A stretch of DNA of 64,000 nucleotides from Cyclospora cayetanensis (lineage: Eukaryota > Apicomplexa > Conoidasida > Eucoccidiorida > Eimeriidae). The stretch lies in NCBI RefSeq assembly GCF_002999335.1, contig NW_020312591.1, positions 124,001 through 188,000 on the forward strand, read 5' to 3'. Shown here piece by piece: positions 9,701 to 20,154 of the stretch (position 1 is its first letter; each line of letters begins with the position of its first letter). The position numbers were made by a program, and so were the translations under genes. Under the pieces are notes generated by a model. That model searched no databases, had not been told where the DNA came from, and saw nothing but the letters and a program-made list of their open reading frames with translations.

Positions 9701-12244
9701 GGGGTCGACTAGGCCGACGGCTCGGTAGTCATTCGTTGACGTGTTGCTTCTTTGCCGAGCAAACAGCGACTGCGTATTTAGGTAAAACGCAGACGCCACC
9801 AAATTGCACACTCAAGCTTCTTATCGCACCGCTTCTCCCGTCCTTTCTTCCCTACTCGCATTTGCATCGATGGCTTGTGCCTTTCGACCGCAGCTTGTTT
9901 GTTCTTTATTGTACTTCCACCTGCCGGCTTTCTGGCTAAAAAAATCTCCCCGTCTTCTCTCTGCTTGCCTGCCACGCTCTCTCCCGCTGCTGCTGCTGCC
10001 TCCTCTCTCTTCACCCATGCACGGGCTCTGCCAGAAAGTCAGTCCTTCCTCATCTCTTCCTTCCGTGCTGCGTTTCCTCACATCTACCCAAGGCACAACC
10101 GCAGCCGTTCTCCTGGTATACTCCTTGAAAACGAAAACTCCCCAGTTCGTAGCGGAAAGCCGTCTCTCTCCAGAGGACCCCATTCTGGTCGTTGCGGCTG
10201 ACCCCTTGTAAGAAAGACGCGCCTCAGGAAAAAAGAAAACACCCCCGCAGAAGCTTCTTTCCCCCTCCTCTTCTCCGTGTCTTCCTTCGTGCCCGCTTGT
10301 TGTGTTCTCCGCCGCTGTGCTGAAAACTCCCCCTCTAAGCTTTCTCCCTCTCTACTGGCATGCATACACACACACACACACATTTTCTTTGAGGATGTAC
10401 AGGTGGATGCTGAAGTCTCAGGCACCTGCACTTTTGCGACCTTTGTTCCTCTTGTGCCGCTACGCTGCTCTCGCCTCCGCTGATTTACCTTTTGTAGCCC
10501 TTGTCTCTCTTTGCCTCTGCTGTAGTGTACGTCCACCGGCATGCCCCTCTCGATGCACTGTTCGAATTCCTTTCGCGTTCCTACGCATGCCTTATCTCCT
10601 GGCCTTCCCAGAGCGCCCTCTCCAGTTTCGCTCACATAGCACAAACTCTCCTCGCGCGTGGCTATATGTCTAGTTTTCTCCATTCCTGTGCCTCGTGATG
10701 AGGCCCTTCGCGCGTACCTCCCTCCTTGCCTGCCCTCCCCTCATCCAGCCCTTCTCCTCGCTGTCTCCCCACTCTGTGCCGTACTGTGCGTCTGCAGAGG
10801 AGTCTTTGTAGGTCACGGCTCGCAGGTGTCTGTGCTGCAGTACAACAGAGGAAAAGCGGAGCGAGGCGCCGTGCTGCAACTGCGAGACAATGCAGAGGCA
10901 GTGCACTGCCTAGCTCTTGATGCCCCCAGAAAGCGACTTTTCGCTGGATACCAGGCATGCAGACAACAACCTGCCTTTCTGGATTAATAACACCTCTGAT
11001 TCTGCCTTCTCTTAGTCACGCCTCTTTTGTTACGGTGTTCTCCGTTTTCCGCTGTCTTGCATCCTCACGTAGGTGCCAAGGTCTCTTTGCGTGTTTATCC
11101 TTGCGTCGTCTCTTTGTCTCTCTCTCTCTCTCTCGGCTCTGTGTTCCCTCGCATTCTTCTTGCTCGCTTTGAATTGGCGCTTGGATTCGCCGCTAGCTGA
11201 CGTCCACGTTTCCTGCGCATTTAGAGCGTCTCGCGGGTTGAACCCCGTTGTCGTGCATGCATCTTCCGGCAATGCTTCATTTGCAGTCCTTCATCGCGTG
11301 GTGGTGCACTGAGCGGGGAGAGTGTCTTCTGGCTTGGGCAGCACACAACGGCGGAGTAAGTTTCCTGCTGCTGAGGCGGCAATGGCCTCGTGGTATAGCC
11401 AGATCTGCCCTTCATGTGAACCTCTTTTTGGTGTGCTGCTTCGGGGAGGAGGAAGGGAAGGGAAGGGGGGAAAGAGGAAGGCTACTACCTGCCTGAGGGC
11501 TTTTTGTGCGTACATTTGCACCCCCCTGCGCGTTTAGCTGCAGTCCGCGATTCGAAAATGCACGATCTTTGCTGCTGCTACTGCTCCCTCACAGGTCCAT
11601 CAACTGCTTACCCACGAGAACCCAGACTTCCTCCTTAGCGGAGGAGACAGCGGCACGATCAAGGTGCAGTTCTCGTTAATTTTAATCACAACAAGGCCCT
11701 GAACGCCAGAAGCCACACGCGGCAACTCCTAACGCACCAGAGCTAGGAACGTCTTCCTGGCAAACAAGGGGCCTACTCGTAGAAAGCTCTTGCACTAGCG
11801 TTCACGGTGTGGGTGGGAGTCTTTGCATGCGCCGGTGCGCCTTTTTCTGCTCAGCTCTGGCAGCTTCCCCATGGCTCTGTCCTCACTCCGTGGAGTGTAC
11901 ATCCACCTACGCAGCAGTTCGAGGGAAGCAGCGGCTGCTCCCGGCCTGCGGAAAGCGACATGCGCTTTGGAGCCGAGGAGGATGAGCAGGAGGAGCAACC
12001 TGAGGATGCTGGAAGACACGGAGAATGGGTTGTGAACGCAGCAAGCAGAAACAGAAATCCAGCTCTTCTGCGCCGCTACAGCAGTGGATCTGACGATGAT
12101 GAGTACGCCCCGCAGCACCAGCAGCAGCAACTGCAGCAAGAGCAGCAGCAGCAACAGCAGGAAGAGCCACCCCTACTGGTTCAGCACCAGGAGCAGGACA
12201 GCAGCGATGACGAACTCGATGATATACGCAGCGCCTTGGCTTAA
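6708..12244 (+). CDS. PX domain-WD40 propeller protein, 15 exons, 573 residues
   Basis: Model exons: 6708-6813, 6953-7004, 7239-7344, 7590-7658, 7859-7972, 8166-8258, 8730-8784, 8879-8988, 9163-9274, 9677-9781, 10093-10207, 10798-10954, 11287-11355, 11595-11663, 11855-12244. All phases agree and the sum is 574 codons. Residues 1 to about 111 form a PX domain: the phosphoinositide-binding VWRRFSDF (36-43), the LPPK loop (61-64) and the RKNKLFNYLQ helix (79-88). Residues about 115-455 carry WD40 blades, for example AADGSIRLVD, SGGDSGTIK then LWQLP. The tail (about 455-573) is acidic and Gln-rich. PX domains usually bind PI3P, so a role on endosomal, vacuolar or apicoplast-related membranes is inferred. 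Two introns begin with GC. The start of exon 8 could instead be 8894. The PX call is strong; the exact blade count is uncertain. Confidence 0.82.
8260..8289. repeat. Three 10-bp tandem units at the start of an intron
   Basis: AGCATCACGC is followed by AGCATCACTC twice, immediately after the proposed 5' splice site at 8259. It is a small direct repeat within the PX-WD40 intron. Confidence 0.85.
8671..8700. repeat. (AT)n microsatellite
   Basis: About 30 bases of alternating A/T with one break, followed by seven Gs, within the intron upstream of exon 7 of the PX-WD40 gene. Confidence 0.95.
9370..9446. repeat. 77-nt uninterrupted alternating pyrimidine-purine tract
   Basis: From T9370 to T9446 every even position is a pyrimidine and every odd position a purine. 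The tract mixes TA, TG, CA and CG steps (for example GCATGTGTATACATATGTAC). It contains small palindromes and lies in the intron between exons 9 and 10 of the PX-WD40 gene. Such tracts can adopt left-handed or cruciform DNA; that is general knowledge, not shown here. Confidence 0.93.
9636..9669. repeat. Repeats of the unit TTGCTGCTTTTT
   Basis: About three direct copies of a 12-bp pyrimidine-rich unit lie just upstream of the acceptor at 9676 and may act as its polypyrimidine tract. Confidence 0.8.
11116..11134. repeat. (CT)n microsatellite
   Basis: A run of TC dinucleotides in a PX-WD40 intron. A comparable short (CA)n run occurs near 10370-10381 in the preceding long intron. Confidence 0.9.
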
Positions 12245-12873
12245 ACAATCAGTACCGACCCACGCGGGATTTTTTCCAGTGTAAGCTAGAGAGTTGATTC
12301 GTTTTTTCGCCGTCCCTGTGGCGCGAGGCACGACGAGAACGGGGCAGAGGGCTAAACAGCAGCTCTATGTGCAGGAGTTGCGTATCGCGCACCGAGAGAG
12401 GCCAAACTAGTCACGAAAAGGGTGTCGCAAGGACGTAAGGCGGGATGTAGAGAGCTATATACAACGTCGAAGGGCGGCGGAAGGTGGTTGGATGAGGACG
12501 TTGCAGTCAGAGGCAGCCAACACCAGGTTATTCGAAGCTTAAAAACCTAGCGGGAGCAACGAGGTACAGACTTAAAACCGAATAAGTGTAAAACGGGGAA
12601 AAGAAATGTACATGAGAATTTCTCCGGCACGCCATAGCCAGCCACGCGACTGGCCTGCGCGGCGGGTGAGTTGCACTACCGCCACTTATCTGCCGTCGGC
12701 AGTAGCAGCTGCTGGAAAATTACTGCGGTATATTACAGGGCATCACTACCCTTAATAGCGCCACACGAACCGTGGCAGCTGATGCATCACCGTCAGCAGC
12801 ACAAGGGTCCTTAGTTGCTGCAGCGACACCACCACAGCAGCATCAGCAGCTGCTGCTGTGGTGTTAGCGGCTC
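12245..12873. other. Convergent 3' intergenic region
   Basis: This lies between the stop codon of the plus-strand PX-WD40 gene (12244) and the stop codon of the minus-strand gene (12874). No open frame of note was seen. It presumably holds both 3' UTRs. Confidence 0.5.
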
Positions 12874-14150
12874 CTATTGCGACTTCTCTGCACGCGCCAC
12901 CTGCTGTTGTAGCTGTTCAAATGCCGCGGAAGGTGCAAGGCGCTGGAAGCGACTGAGCGATGCTGGAGAGGGTTGCTGGCCGTACGCCCTCGGGGCCAAG
13001 TTGAGCAGAGCAGAGCTTAGCTCCCGTATGTAGTTGTCTCGCTCCTGCAGTTTCTTCGTGTAGCGAACCGAGTGGCAGCAGCAGCAGCGGCAACAGTTGC
13101 TGGTGTGCTTGCTGCTGCTGACCAAGGTGGAGGAGGGGCAGATCGTGGAAGCGCAGCAGCGAGGAGGCATTTGGCGGGAGGTTATCTCCTTGGATATGAG
13201 CTAACAAACAGCACAAGTTATGCACTACAGGTTTTGCCTTTGTGATAGATGATTCCAGATGCCGCGCGATTCCATGCACTTAGGAAGTTGCGGTGCATGT
13301 ACACCGCAACATAGGAATCGATAGTCGTAGACTGCCGACACTTCCGAGCTTAGCTTGAGATGGCGTTGTACCTGCTTTTTACATCCCAGCTCACCTTCAT
13401 GAGCTTTTGTCTGTCAAAGGCTGGGGGATCGACCAACTGCACCACATCCCGTACCAGCTCGACGAGGCCTCTAAAGTCTTCTTCCCCTGGCGGACCCCCC
13501 AAAAGGGGGCCCTCTTGAGAAAAACCTTGGGGGCCCCCAGGTAGGCAGAAAGGCGTAACTTTCGTCACCCATACCTTTCCATTCGCGTCCGGCAGCAAAG
13601 AAAAACGCAGCAAGAGAAATCCCTGCTGCTGGTGCTGCTGCTGCAAATTGAGACAGAATAAAATCTTCAGAATAGATTCGCAGCTTGCAGACCACAGTTG
13701 CTCCCAACTTCTAGAACGGGCTCTGGATGCCTCCCACCCATCAGCCTCCGGCAGGGCCTGCGCCTCAGCTGCCAATGCATCACGAAGCTGCGAGAAGGAC
13801 AGGCTCTGTGGGGGAGTGCACGCGGCAGCACCGCCTACTGTAGAGCGCTGCTGCTGCTGCGTAGGGGCATGCCCCTCCCTAAACAGCTGGCTCTGCCCTT
13901 CTATGGTGTCTTTAGGTGGCAGTGCTGCTGCTGCTGCTTCCTCAGCAGCAGCAGCTGTGCTGGCTGTTGCACTGGTAGCGTCACCATTCTCGCCATCTTC
14001 CCAGAATGTAGCACAGACGCAGTCCGTTAGATGAATCAACCTGTTGCTGAGGAACTCGGGAGCGGAGGAGAATGCTAAGCGAGCCACGCGGGCACGGCCC
14101 TGGCACAAAGCAGAAGCAGCAGCTGCGGCGGAGGTATGCAGCAGGTGCAT
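12874..14150 (-). CDS. Unrecognised 340-residue protein, two exons
   Basis: Minus-strand exons 14150-13372 and 13117-12874 join in phase 2 through GT-AG borders (donor AAGCAG|GTAC, acceptor CACCTTGGTCAG) and give 341 codons with stop. An in-frame stop lies upstream of the ATG at 14150, supporting this start. The N-terminus is rich in Ala and Arg without acids, which could be a mitochondrial or apicoplast targeting peptide (inference). The middle carries Ala/Gln tracts; a folded-looking region (ILKILFCLNL to LVELVRDVVQLV) follows; the end is helical with a likely coiled coil (KKLQERDNYIRELSSALL). I do not recognise the family. A small kinetochore- or coiled-coil-type protein is possible but unproven. 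Confidence 0.55.
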
Positions 14151-14247
14151 GCGCAGCAAGATTATCAGGCGCTAAGGCAGCAGGAGAGGTGCTGTGGGAG
14201 AGTCTGCAGCACCTCGTCCAGTGTGCAGCATTTGTATTGGCCTCAAG

Positions 14248-16142
14248 CTAAAAAGTAGAGGCATCATAGGTTCCAGTAGCTTGACGCAGAAGTGTTCCTA
14301 GCCAGAGTTTCACCGGCAACAAGAGTGCCAGTGATTGTACTATTGAGAGGTGCACCAGACTCTGGGAAAAGGGTCCAGAGAAGCCCCATAGAAGATATGG
14401 TGACGACTCAAAGTGTGAAGAGCTAACATTGCACATGCAGGAAGCAGCCTGCAAGCGGCAACGAGATACCAACTCGGAGATTGGTAGCACTATTTCCAAC
14501 AGAAACTGCAGGAGAAGGGGTATCGTCATGATCAGCCTTACCCATGGGATTCGGAGGACCCAGGGGATGGGGGCGACACAAATCCTGGCACTCACCTCTT
14601 TGTATATGAACGCTTCGAGAGGACAAAACGAGAGGACAACAACAAAGCAGCAGAGGTCGAATTTGCGTCGTTGTAGCAATAAAGGAGGCGATACGTAGCT
14701 TTGCACCTGTGCCCCTCCAAAATTGCTCTCTGTGAGCGGCAACTGCACCAAGCGGGGAGTGCTGAGGGAGGAATAAGGGCCCGTTACTCCTGTAGCAAAA
14801 ATGATCCTGAGCCAAGATGGCAATATAGTGCCAGACCTATTCCCAATTGGTTAGGTCAGATAAGAGGCAGCCAGGGAGACTTAGAACAGAGTGCTAAAGG
14901 CACGTTATTATAGAGGCCTTGAGGCGGCTAGAGCAAAACGTCAGAGAGAGCCACCAGAAGCATCCCACACACGTAGAGAGGAGTAAAGTGTGCACTTGAC
15001 CGGCACGTTGAGCACGGCTCCTGGCGTTGCTTTTGTTTGCAGTTACAGGGTATATTTAGACAATTTGTGGACTCAACCGGATCCCATACTGCTCCACGCA
15101 TTACGGAAGACAGACTGATCAGAGACTGCCGTGAACAGATTCATGTCTCGAGACAAACAGGCACTAGGCAAAAGAAAGCAGCAAAAGGTGCAGCCTTTCG
15201 TAGGAGGGTTGCGAGGGCAGTTCTGACTCCTCTTCCGGTATACCCAGACGAAGTCGTGGATCTGTCGATCCCCTGTGCTGATTTCCTCCACAAGATCTAG
15301 ATGCCCTCTCGGCAAGGAGACCGTTAAAGGCATCACCCTGAATGCCCATCGCAGCAGCAAATGTACAGATGACAGCAGGGGGCCGCCAACAAGAAGCTTT
15401 GCGAAGCGGGTAGACCAGGGCGAGGGCAGCACCAAACGCGGAGCACACGTAGGAGGATCGCCAAAATGGCATTAGCAAAATGCGAGTGCCACAGTAGCGG
15501 CAGCAGCGGCAGTCTGAGCAGCTGTTGTACCGGCCGCACTTGTACAAGCATGAGACGCTAAAGCACTAGTATCCCCACGAGAGCCCTCTGATAGCCCACC
15601 AGGAAGGCCCCTTGCAGCTAGCTTACCTGAAGCCATCTCCCAAGGGACCCTGCCTCTTAATGTACCGTGAAAGGAAGCGGTAGAGCCTACAGGTGTCCAG
15701 AGCGTCACCAATATTTGGCATCCAGCTAATGCGTTGTAGGCGGAACCCAAGGGAGCCGGGGGGCCCCCAGGGGGGCCCCTGGAAGCTCCTCGAAGAGAGG
15801 TCAGAAAGAGATCCTTGGGGTGGCTCTGACGGACAATCAGCGGCCCCACTGCTGCTTTGGCTGCTGCGTTCGCTAGTCCTACGGCGGCATCTCTCTGCAT
15901 TAGTGCTTTTCTTAGGGGATTCAGACGACTCGGCACAGCTGCTTAGGGAGCTTCCCTCAGAGAGGAGAGAGGCTGCAGCCACCCGCGGCGACATCCATAT
16001 GAGGTTCGCAGTTGCAAGAGTGGCAGGAGAGGAGACTTGACGCCAGAGGCCTGTGGAGAGAAGGGCCCTATGAATGGCAGCAGGGGGCAGCAATCCTAAG
16101 GCGACAATCAAGGGCATGTACGGGAGAATCTGCCACACAGTC
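14248..16142 (-). CDS. Probable multi-exon membrane protein, exon structure unresolved
   Basis: Several minus-strand stretches look coding but lie in different frames. 16128-16040 starts with a hydrophobic segment (MPLIVALGLLPPAAIHRALL). 15890-15620 contains SAYNALAGCQILVTLW and ends at a good donor (GCTTCAG|GTAAGC). 15400-15250 reads SLPRGHLDLVEEISTGDRQ. 14700-14248 contains hydrophobic helices (LLLQFLLEIVLPISELV). Together they suggest a protein with several membrane segments, but the joins are not proven and more than one gene may be present. The 5' boundary touches the 3' end of the next minus-strand gene. Confidence 0.33.
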
Positions 16143-16449
16143 CAGGGTGCATTTAGTGACCTCAGGCAGCCTCAAGGAGGGCCTTTCCCGTAGTCAGGGC
16201 CCCCAAGAATATGGGAATGCTTTTGTGAATACGCATGCAAGTGTGAAGAGCCAAAATGGACTGTGGTACATCCGCATGCATTGCTGTACAAGATGGAGAG
16301 CGATACGCGCAAAACAGGATTTAGCGGAAGGGCGGCACTGTCTAGCACAAATAAAACAAAAGGCAGAGGGAACTGAGGAAATACACACAGAGCGCGGGAG
16401 CTAAGAACGGAGTCAAGATAGGTCACTGGTGGCAAAAGTAGGGAAGGGC

Positions 16450-18987
16450 CTACTCGCTCACGATAGCTTCCTCCTCCTTACTGCAGCCTACGACTCCAAA
16501 AGTCCGTTTGTTGCATTCGGTACACCTGCGGCCTCCCGTCCTCTGATTGCTCTCTTTGGGCATAACGCTGCTTGTTTTTCGAAGCCCCTCTGCGCCTTCG
16601 CTGCTGCTCTGGCTGCTGGGGATGCCTATGGAGCGGCTACCTCTGTGCCAAAGCACGACGTCCCTACCCCGCTCTTCTTTTTCCGCAACTTTAAGCGCCA
16701 GTAGCAAAGAGCGCAGCAGCTGGAAAGATTTGGGGTGTATGTGCATCCCGACAAAGAATAGAGGTGACGGGAAAGAGATAGAGAAGTCTACCACAGTAAA
16801 ATCGGAGCCGTCAGAACGTAGCACTGCCTGTGGCGTCTTTTCGTGTGCTTGCTCTTGCTCTTGCTGTCCTCCATTAAGCATTAGAAGGGAGCGGCTGAGA
16901 GGTGTAGAGGTTCTAAGGTCGCCTTCAAACTTGTGGAGGGATTCCGAAGTGCGCTGAGAGGCAGCAGCACCACGGGTGGAGGACCACCTGGTAAAATCAT
17001 CTGCGTTGTCAGCGACACTTTCTGCGCTGCTGCTGCAGCTTCTGTTGCTTGTGCTGCTCAAAGATTTACTCGTTTCAAGGGGGCCCTTTCGAGGCCTTCC
17101 AGTGCGGGGTAGCGTTATTGAAGACCAGCGGTAGAGATCTTCGAGTGGCTCCTTTCCGAATGAACACCCCATGGTCTGCTGCACACAAACGTTTTTTCTT
17201 GCTTCCGAGTGGTCCGTGTAAGCGGAAGTAACGATTTCGCATGCCTCTAGTTGCGAGCCGCTGCTGACTTCTAAAAGCGGTCCGGCGTGGCTAAGGGCAG
17301 TAGGTGCAGCAGTTTCTGACACGACTTTATCCTCTTCTGCTGCTGCTTTTGCGGGTTCTGCAGTCTTTCTTTCTGCGGCTGCTGTTTCCGCGATTTCTGG
17401 TTCTAGAGGAGCGGCGTCTTCTTCGGCGACTGCCGGTGTTGGTGTACTCGCAGACGCACGGCCTGCGGGGGAACTTACAGCTCTCTTTCCTGTCGAAGGT
17501 AATGATGATTTGATTGCTGCTGACGCACAGCCTTCCACGGTGGAAGCCAAAGCCGGTGAAGTAGCTTGTGAGCCTCGTTCAGGGGGGCAGAGGGAATGTG
17601 GCAGCCCGCGGCGTGGCTCGTTCGCTGTTGATGGGCGTTTCCACTTGTGCCGTTTAAGGGCATCTTTGCGGGATCTGCAGTTCCCCTGCCGAGGAACTGT
17701 TGCAGAACCTACACCAGGCGAAGGAGCAGGAGCAACTGCTGACATGGTTTCTGCTGTGCCCGGCTCTCCAGAGGGTTGTGTAAATGTGCATTTCTCACTA
17801 AGACCCCTTCCAGAGGGTCCTACCGGAGCGGAAGCTTCCGAATTTGGGATATTCGAAGGCAGCAAGGGATCCTCGAATGGCTTAGATATTGATATGCACG
17901 AGTCTTCTTCGGGCGGTTCTCCTGAGCCCTCTTGTAAGCGTGCCTGGCGGGCTTGTTGCTGATGCTGCATTTGCCGCATCAGTCCTGCACCGCTTTTACT
18001 GGACGCCGCGTTGTCTCTAGGGGTGGACACTTTGTCCCCTAATTCACCGCTTAGTGTTGCGAGAGACTGCGGGGTGAGGCTCTCCAGTAGCTCATACACC
18101 CTTTCCAAGGAGTGAGATTCCCCCTCTCCCATACTCTCTGCAACAACAGCAGGTGATGCTTCATCCCCCGCGCCTTCTGCTACTGTCTGCGCGTTTTTTC
18201 GCAAGACTGACGAATTCCGTTTTTCCAGCATACGGCTTTTTCCTGGAGGGCACTGCCGCAGGGGAGCTCTGTCGCCTGTGGCATCAGGCCTAGCAATTCC
18301 TGCCCCTCTGAAACTGGGCTTCCGTGTTGCAGCAGCTATGGCAACGTGGGTGGCAAAGGGAGCCACAACAGCCTGCGCAGTTGCGGTATTTTCCGCTTGC
18401 GAGGCACCAGCAAGCACCGGAAGCTCAAAGTCCAAACCCCTCACCGCTTCTTCCACACTGCTGATTAGCAACTTCGCACATGAGCGAATCGACGCGTGAG
18501 AAGACCTGCTACTTTTGGGTCTATACCGCGGTGCTGCAATTCCTGTCGTTGCCACAGAACCTTCTGCTGGCTCTGCGATTGCTGCCGCTCCGATTTCCTG
18601 GGAATAGTTTATCGTTTTTGCTGCAGTAGACGCGCCAGAGATGGACGGGCTACGATTGGATTGGAGGCATGGCTGGTGTGGGGGGGATTTGCTCGCACAA
18701 CTGCGCTGGTCACGCTGTCGATCGTGATGTTGGTGCTGCGGATATTCCTGCGGCTGAAGCGATGTGGTCGGCAAGTTGTGTCTTGGAAATGTTTGCGAGT
18801 CTGGTTGTTGGCGCTGAAGTTGTTGCTGCTGCTGCCTAACGGATGGCAATCTGGAAGGCCTCCTCGGCGCCTCACCGCCGTCGCTGTGGGTTTTGCTACT
18901 GGCCTTTTTTGGAGGTGGAGGCTGTTTGTCGTGCGAAGTGCCTCTGGCGAGAAAGGGATGGACTCTTCGAGGAGCCATCCTCTTCAT
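16450..18987 (-). CDS. Low-complexity protein of unknown function, about 845 residues
   Basis: A single long minus-strand frame without stops. ATG at 18987 (MKRMAPRRVHPF) is the first in-frame Met; the frame is open further upstream, so an earlier exon is possible. The protein is rich in Ser, Ala, Gln, Pro and Arg, with Gln and Ala runs, as in many Eimeria proteins. Near the C-terminus a less biased region (FTVVDFSISFPSPLFFVG then LLRSLLLALKVAEKEERGRD) looks folded, followed by a Cys pair (RRCTECNKRTFGVVGC). A consensus donor (CTGCA|GTAAGG) follows that Cys, so the gene may continue into a downstream exon instead of stopping at 16450. I cannot assign a function. Confidence 0.6.
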   Translation of the reverse strand: MKRMAPRRVHPFLARGTSHDKQPPPPKKASSKTHSDGGEAPRRPSRLPSVRQQQQQLQRQQPDSQTFPRHNLPTTSLQPQEYPQHQHHDRQRDQRSCASKSPPHQPCLQSNRSPSISGASTAAKTINYSQEIGAAAIAEPAEGSVATTGIAAPRYRPKSSRSSHASIRSCAKLLISSVEEAVRGLDFELPVLAGASQAENTATAQAVVAPFATHVAIAAATRKPSFRGAGIARPDATGDRAPLRQCPPGKSRMLEKRNSSVLRKNAQTVAEGAGDEASPAVVAESMGEGESHSLERVYELLESLTPQSLATLSGELGDKVSTPRDNAASSKSGAGLMRQMQHQQQARQARLQEGSGEPPEEDSCISISKPFEDPLLPSNIPNSEASAPVGPSGRGLSEKCTFTQPSGEPGTAETMSAVAPAPSPGVGSATVPRQGNCRSRKDALKRHKWKRPSTANEPRRGLPHSLCPPERGSQATSPALASTVEGCASAAIKSSLPSTGKRAVSSPAGRASASTPTPAVAEEDAAPLEPEIAETAAAERKTAEPAKAAAEEDKVVSETAAPTALSHAGPLLEVSSGSQLEACEIVTSAYTDHSEARKNVCVQQTMGCSFGKEPLEDLYRWSSITLPRTGRPRKGPLETSKSLSSTSNRSCSSSAESVADNADDFTRWSSTRGAAASQRTSESLHKFEGDLRTSTPLSRSLLMLNGGQQEQEQAHEKTPQAVLRSDGSDFTVVDFSISFPSPLFFVGMHIHPKSFQLLRSLLLALKVAEKEERGRDVVLWHRGSRSIGIPSSQSSSEGAEGLRKTSSVMPKESNQRTGGRRCTECNKRTFGVVGCSKEEEAIVSE

Positions 18988-19039
18988 GCTGGCAGTGTCA
19001 GCTGCTGCAGTGGGGATCACGCCCTTCCTGCTGCTGAGG

Positions 19040-20154
19040 GCAATTCTGTTGCATCCATTATTAGGAGGCCTCTTAATAAGAGGTGGTGGTACAGGGAGAG
19101 AGACAGGAGAAGCTGAGGCGACACTCAGGAAAAGATACGCCAGCCGACAGAGGCCTCAGGGTATGTGTGGGAAAAGGCAAGGCACACAGCTGCGTAGTTT
19201 CTCTTCATGCACACGCATGCCCAGGCAGATGTGCGCATGCCAAAGGTGCATGCGAAAACGCATTCCCGACTTAGCACTGTGTTTCCTTGTTCTATGATTC
19301 TCAGAATCAACGAGAGAGCCAAGCGCACAACAAAGCGGCGCCACTTTGCTTAAATGCTGGACACGCAGACACGCGATATTGCAAGAGGCAACATAAACAC
19401 ACAGTCCTACCGCTATTCGGTGAGGCTTCCTGTGAAGAGCCCCATGCGGAGGGTTCCATTCGCCTTGGCGTATCTTCGAAGGTAGTGGCTGTACACACCA
19501 CCAGCAACCACACATCAATAATCCTAAGGACTGTATTTGAAAGATTTTAGCTCCTACGCAAATAGCCGTACGTAAACAGGCTCGAGCGCTTTTGGCCGTT
19601 AAACCCTATGCCCGAGATCCTTGATCACCTCTCTTGACATGTTGCTGCAGAAAGAACGGAAGGCCTTGTTTTTTCTCTAGAAATGTGAGACCCGGAGGAG
19701 GAGGAGCACACGCTGGGGGTGCAAAGAAGCCGGTAACTCCGCTGCCTCCCTGGCACCTGGCAGTGGCAGTAGTTCTGCTTCTGCTGCTTTTCGGCGACAG
19801 AGATGGACAGAAACTGTTTTTGCGCTTCCTCTCACCAGCACAGCTCCTGCATAAACCTTGTTGCCTTAGCTGCTGCTGCTGCTTCTGGCGTTCGCCTGGC
19901 AACGGCCGCAAAAGCTGCTGTCCAGAGCTCAGCTTCTGGAGCTGCTGAAGCGATACACTGGGACGCCTAGTGCATCCTGGCAGCTGCGAAAGCGCGACGC
20001 TCTACAGGAGCGGCAGGATGAAAGTGAATGTGGCAACAGCAACCCACGAAGCGGCGGTCGAAATAGCTAAGAAAGAGGCACTCTTCCTAGGTGATCCTCA
20101 GCAAAGCACTTTGTGGAGTCGACTTTAGCAGAACTAAGCTACACAGTTTGCTGA
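19040..20154. other. Mostly intergenic; possible minus-strand terminal exon
   Basis: A minus-strand frame from about 20000 to 19606 is open (contains LQQLQKLSSGQQLLRPLPGE then a Pro-rich end) and could be a last exon of the gene at 20155-20983. In a second frame an acceptor at 20067 opens a short Cys-rich peptide ending at 19967. Neither join could be confirmed. 19040-19600 shows nothing. Confidence 0.3.

Noticed and set aside
16040..16128. Complex I subunit NDUFA1-like start (ILPYMPLIVALGLLPPAAIH)
   Set aside because: Apicomplexans lack conventional complex I, and a single hydrophobic helix is not enough to assign a family.
19967..20066. Cys-rich peptide GCCCHIHFHP as a cytochrome oxidase Vb-like exon
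   Set aside because: The phase does not match the upstream exon and the zinc ligands do not follow the family's spacing.
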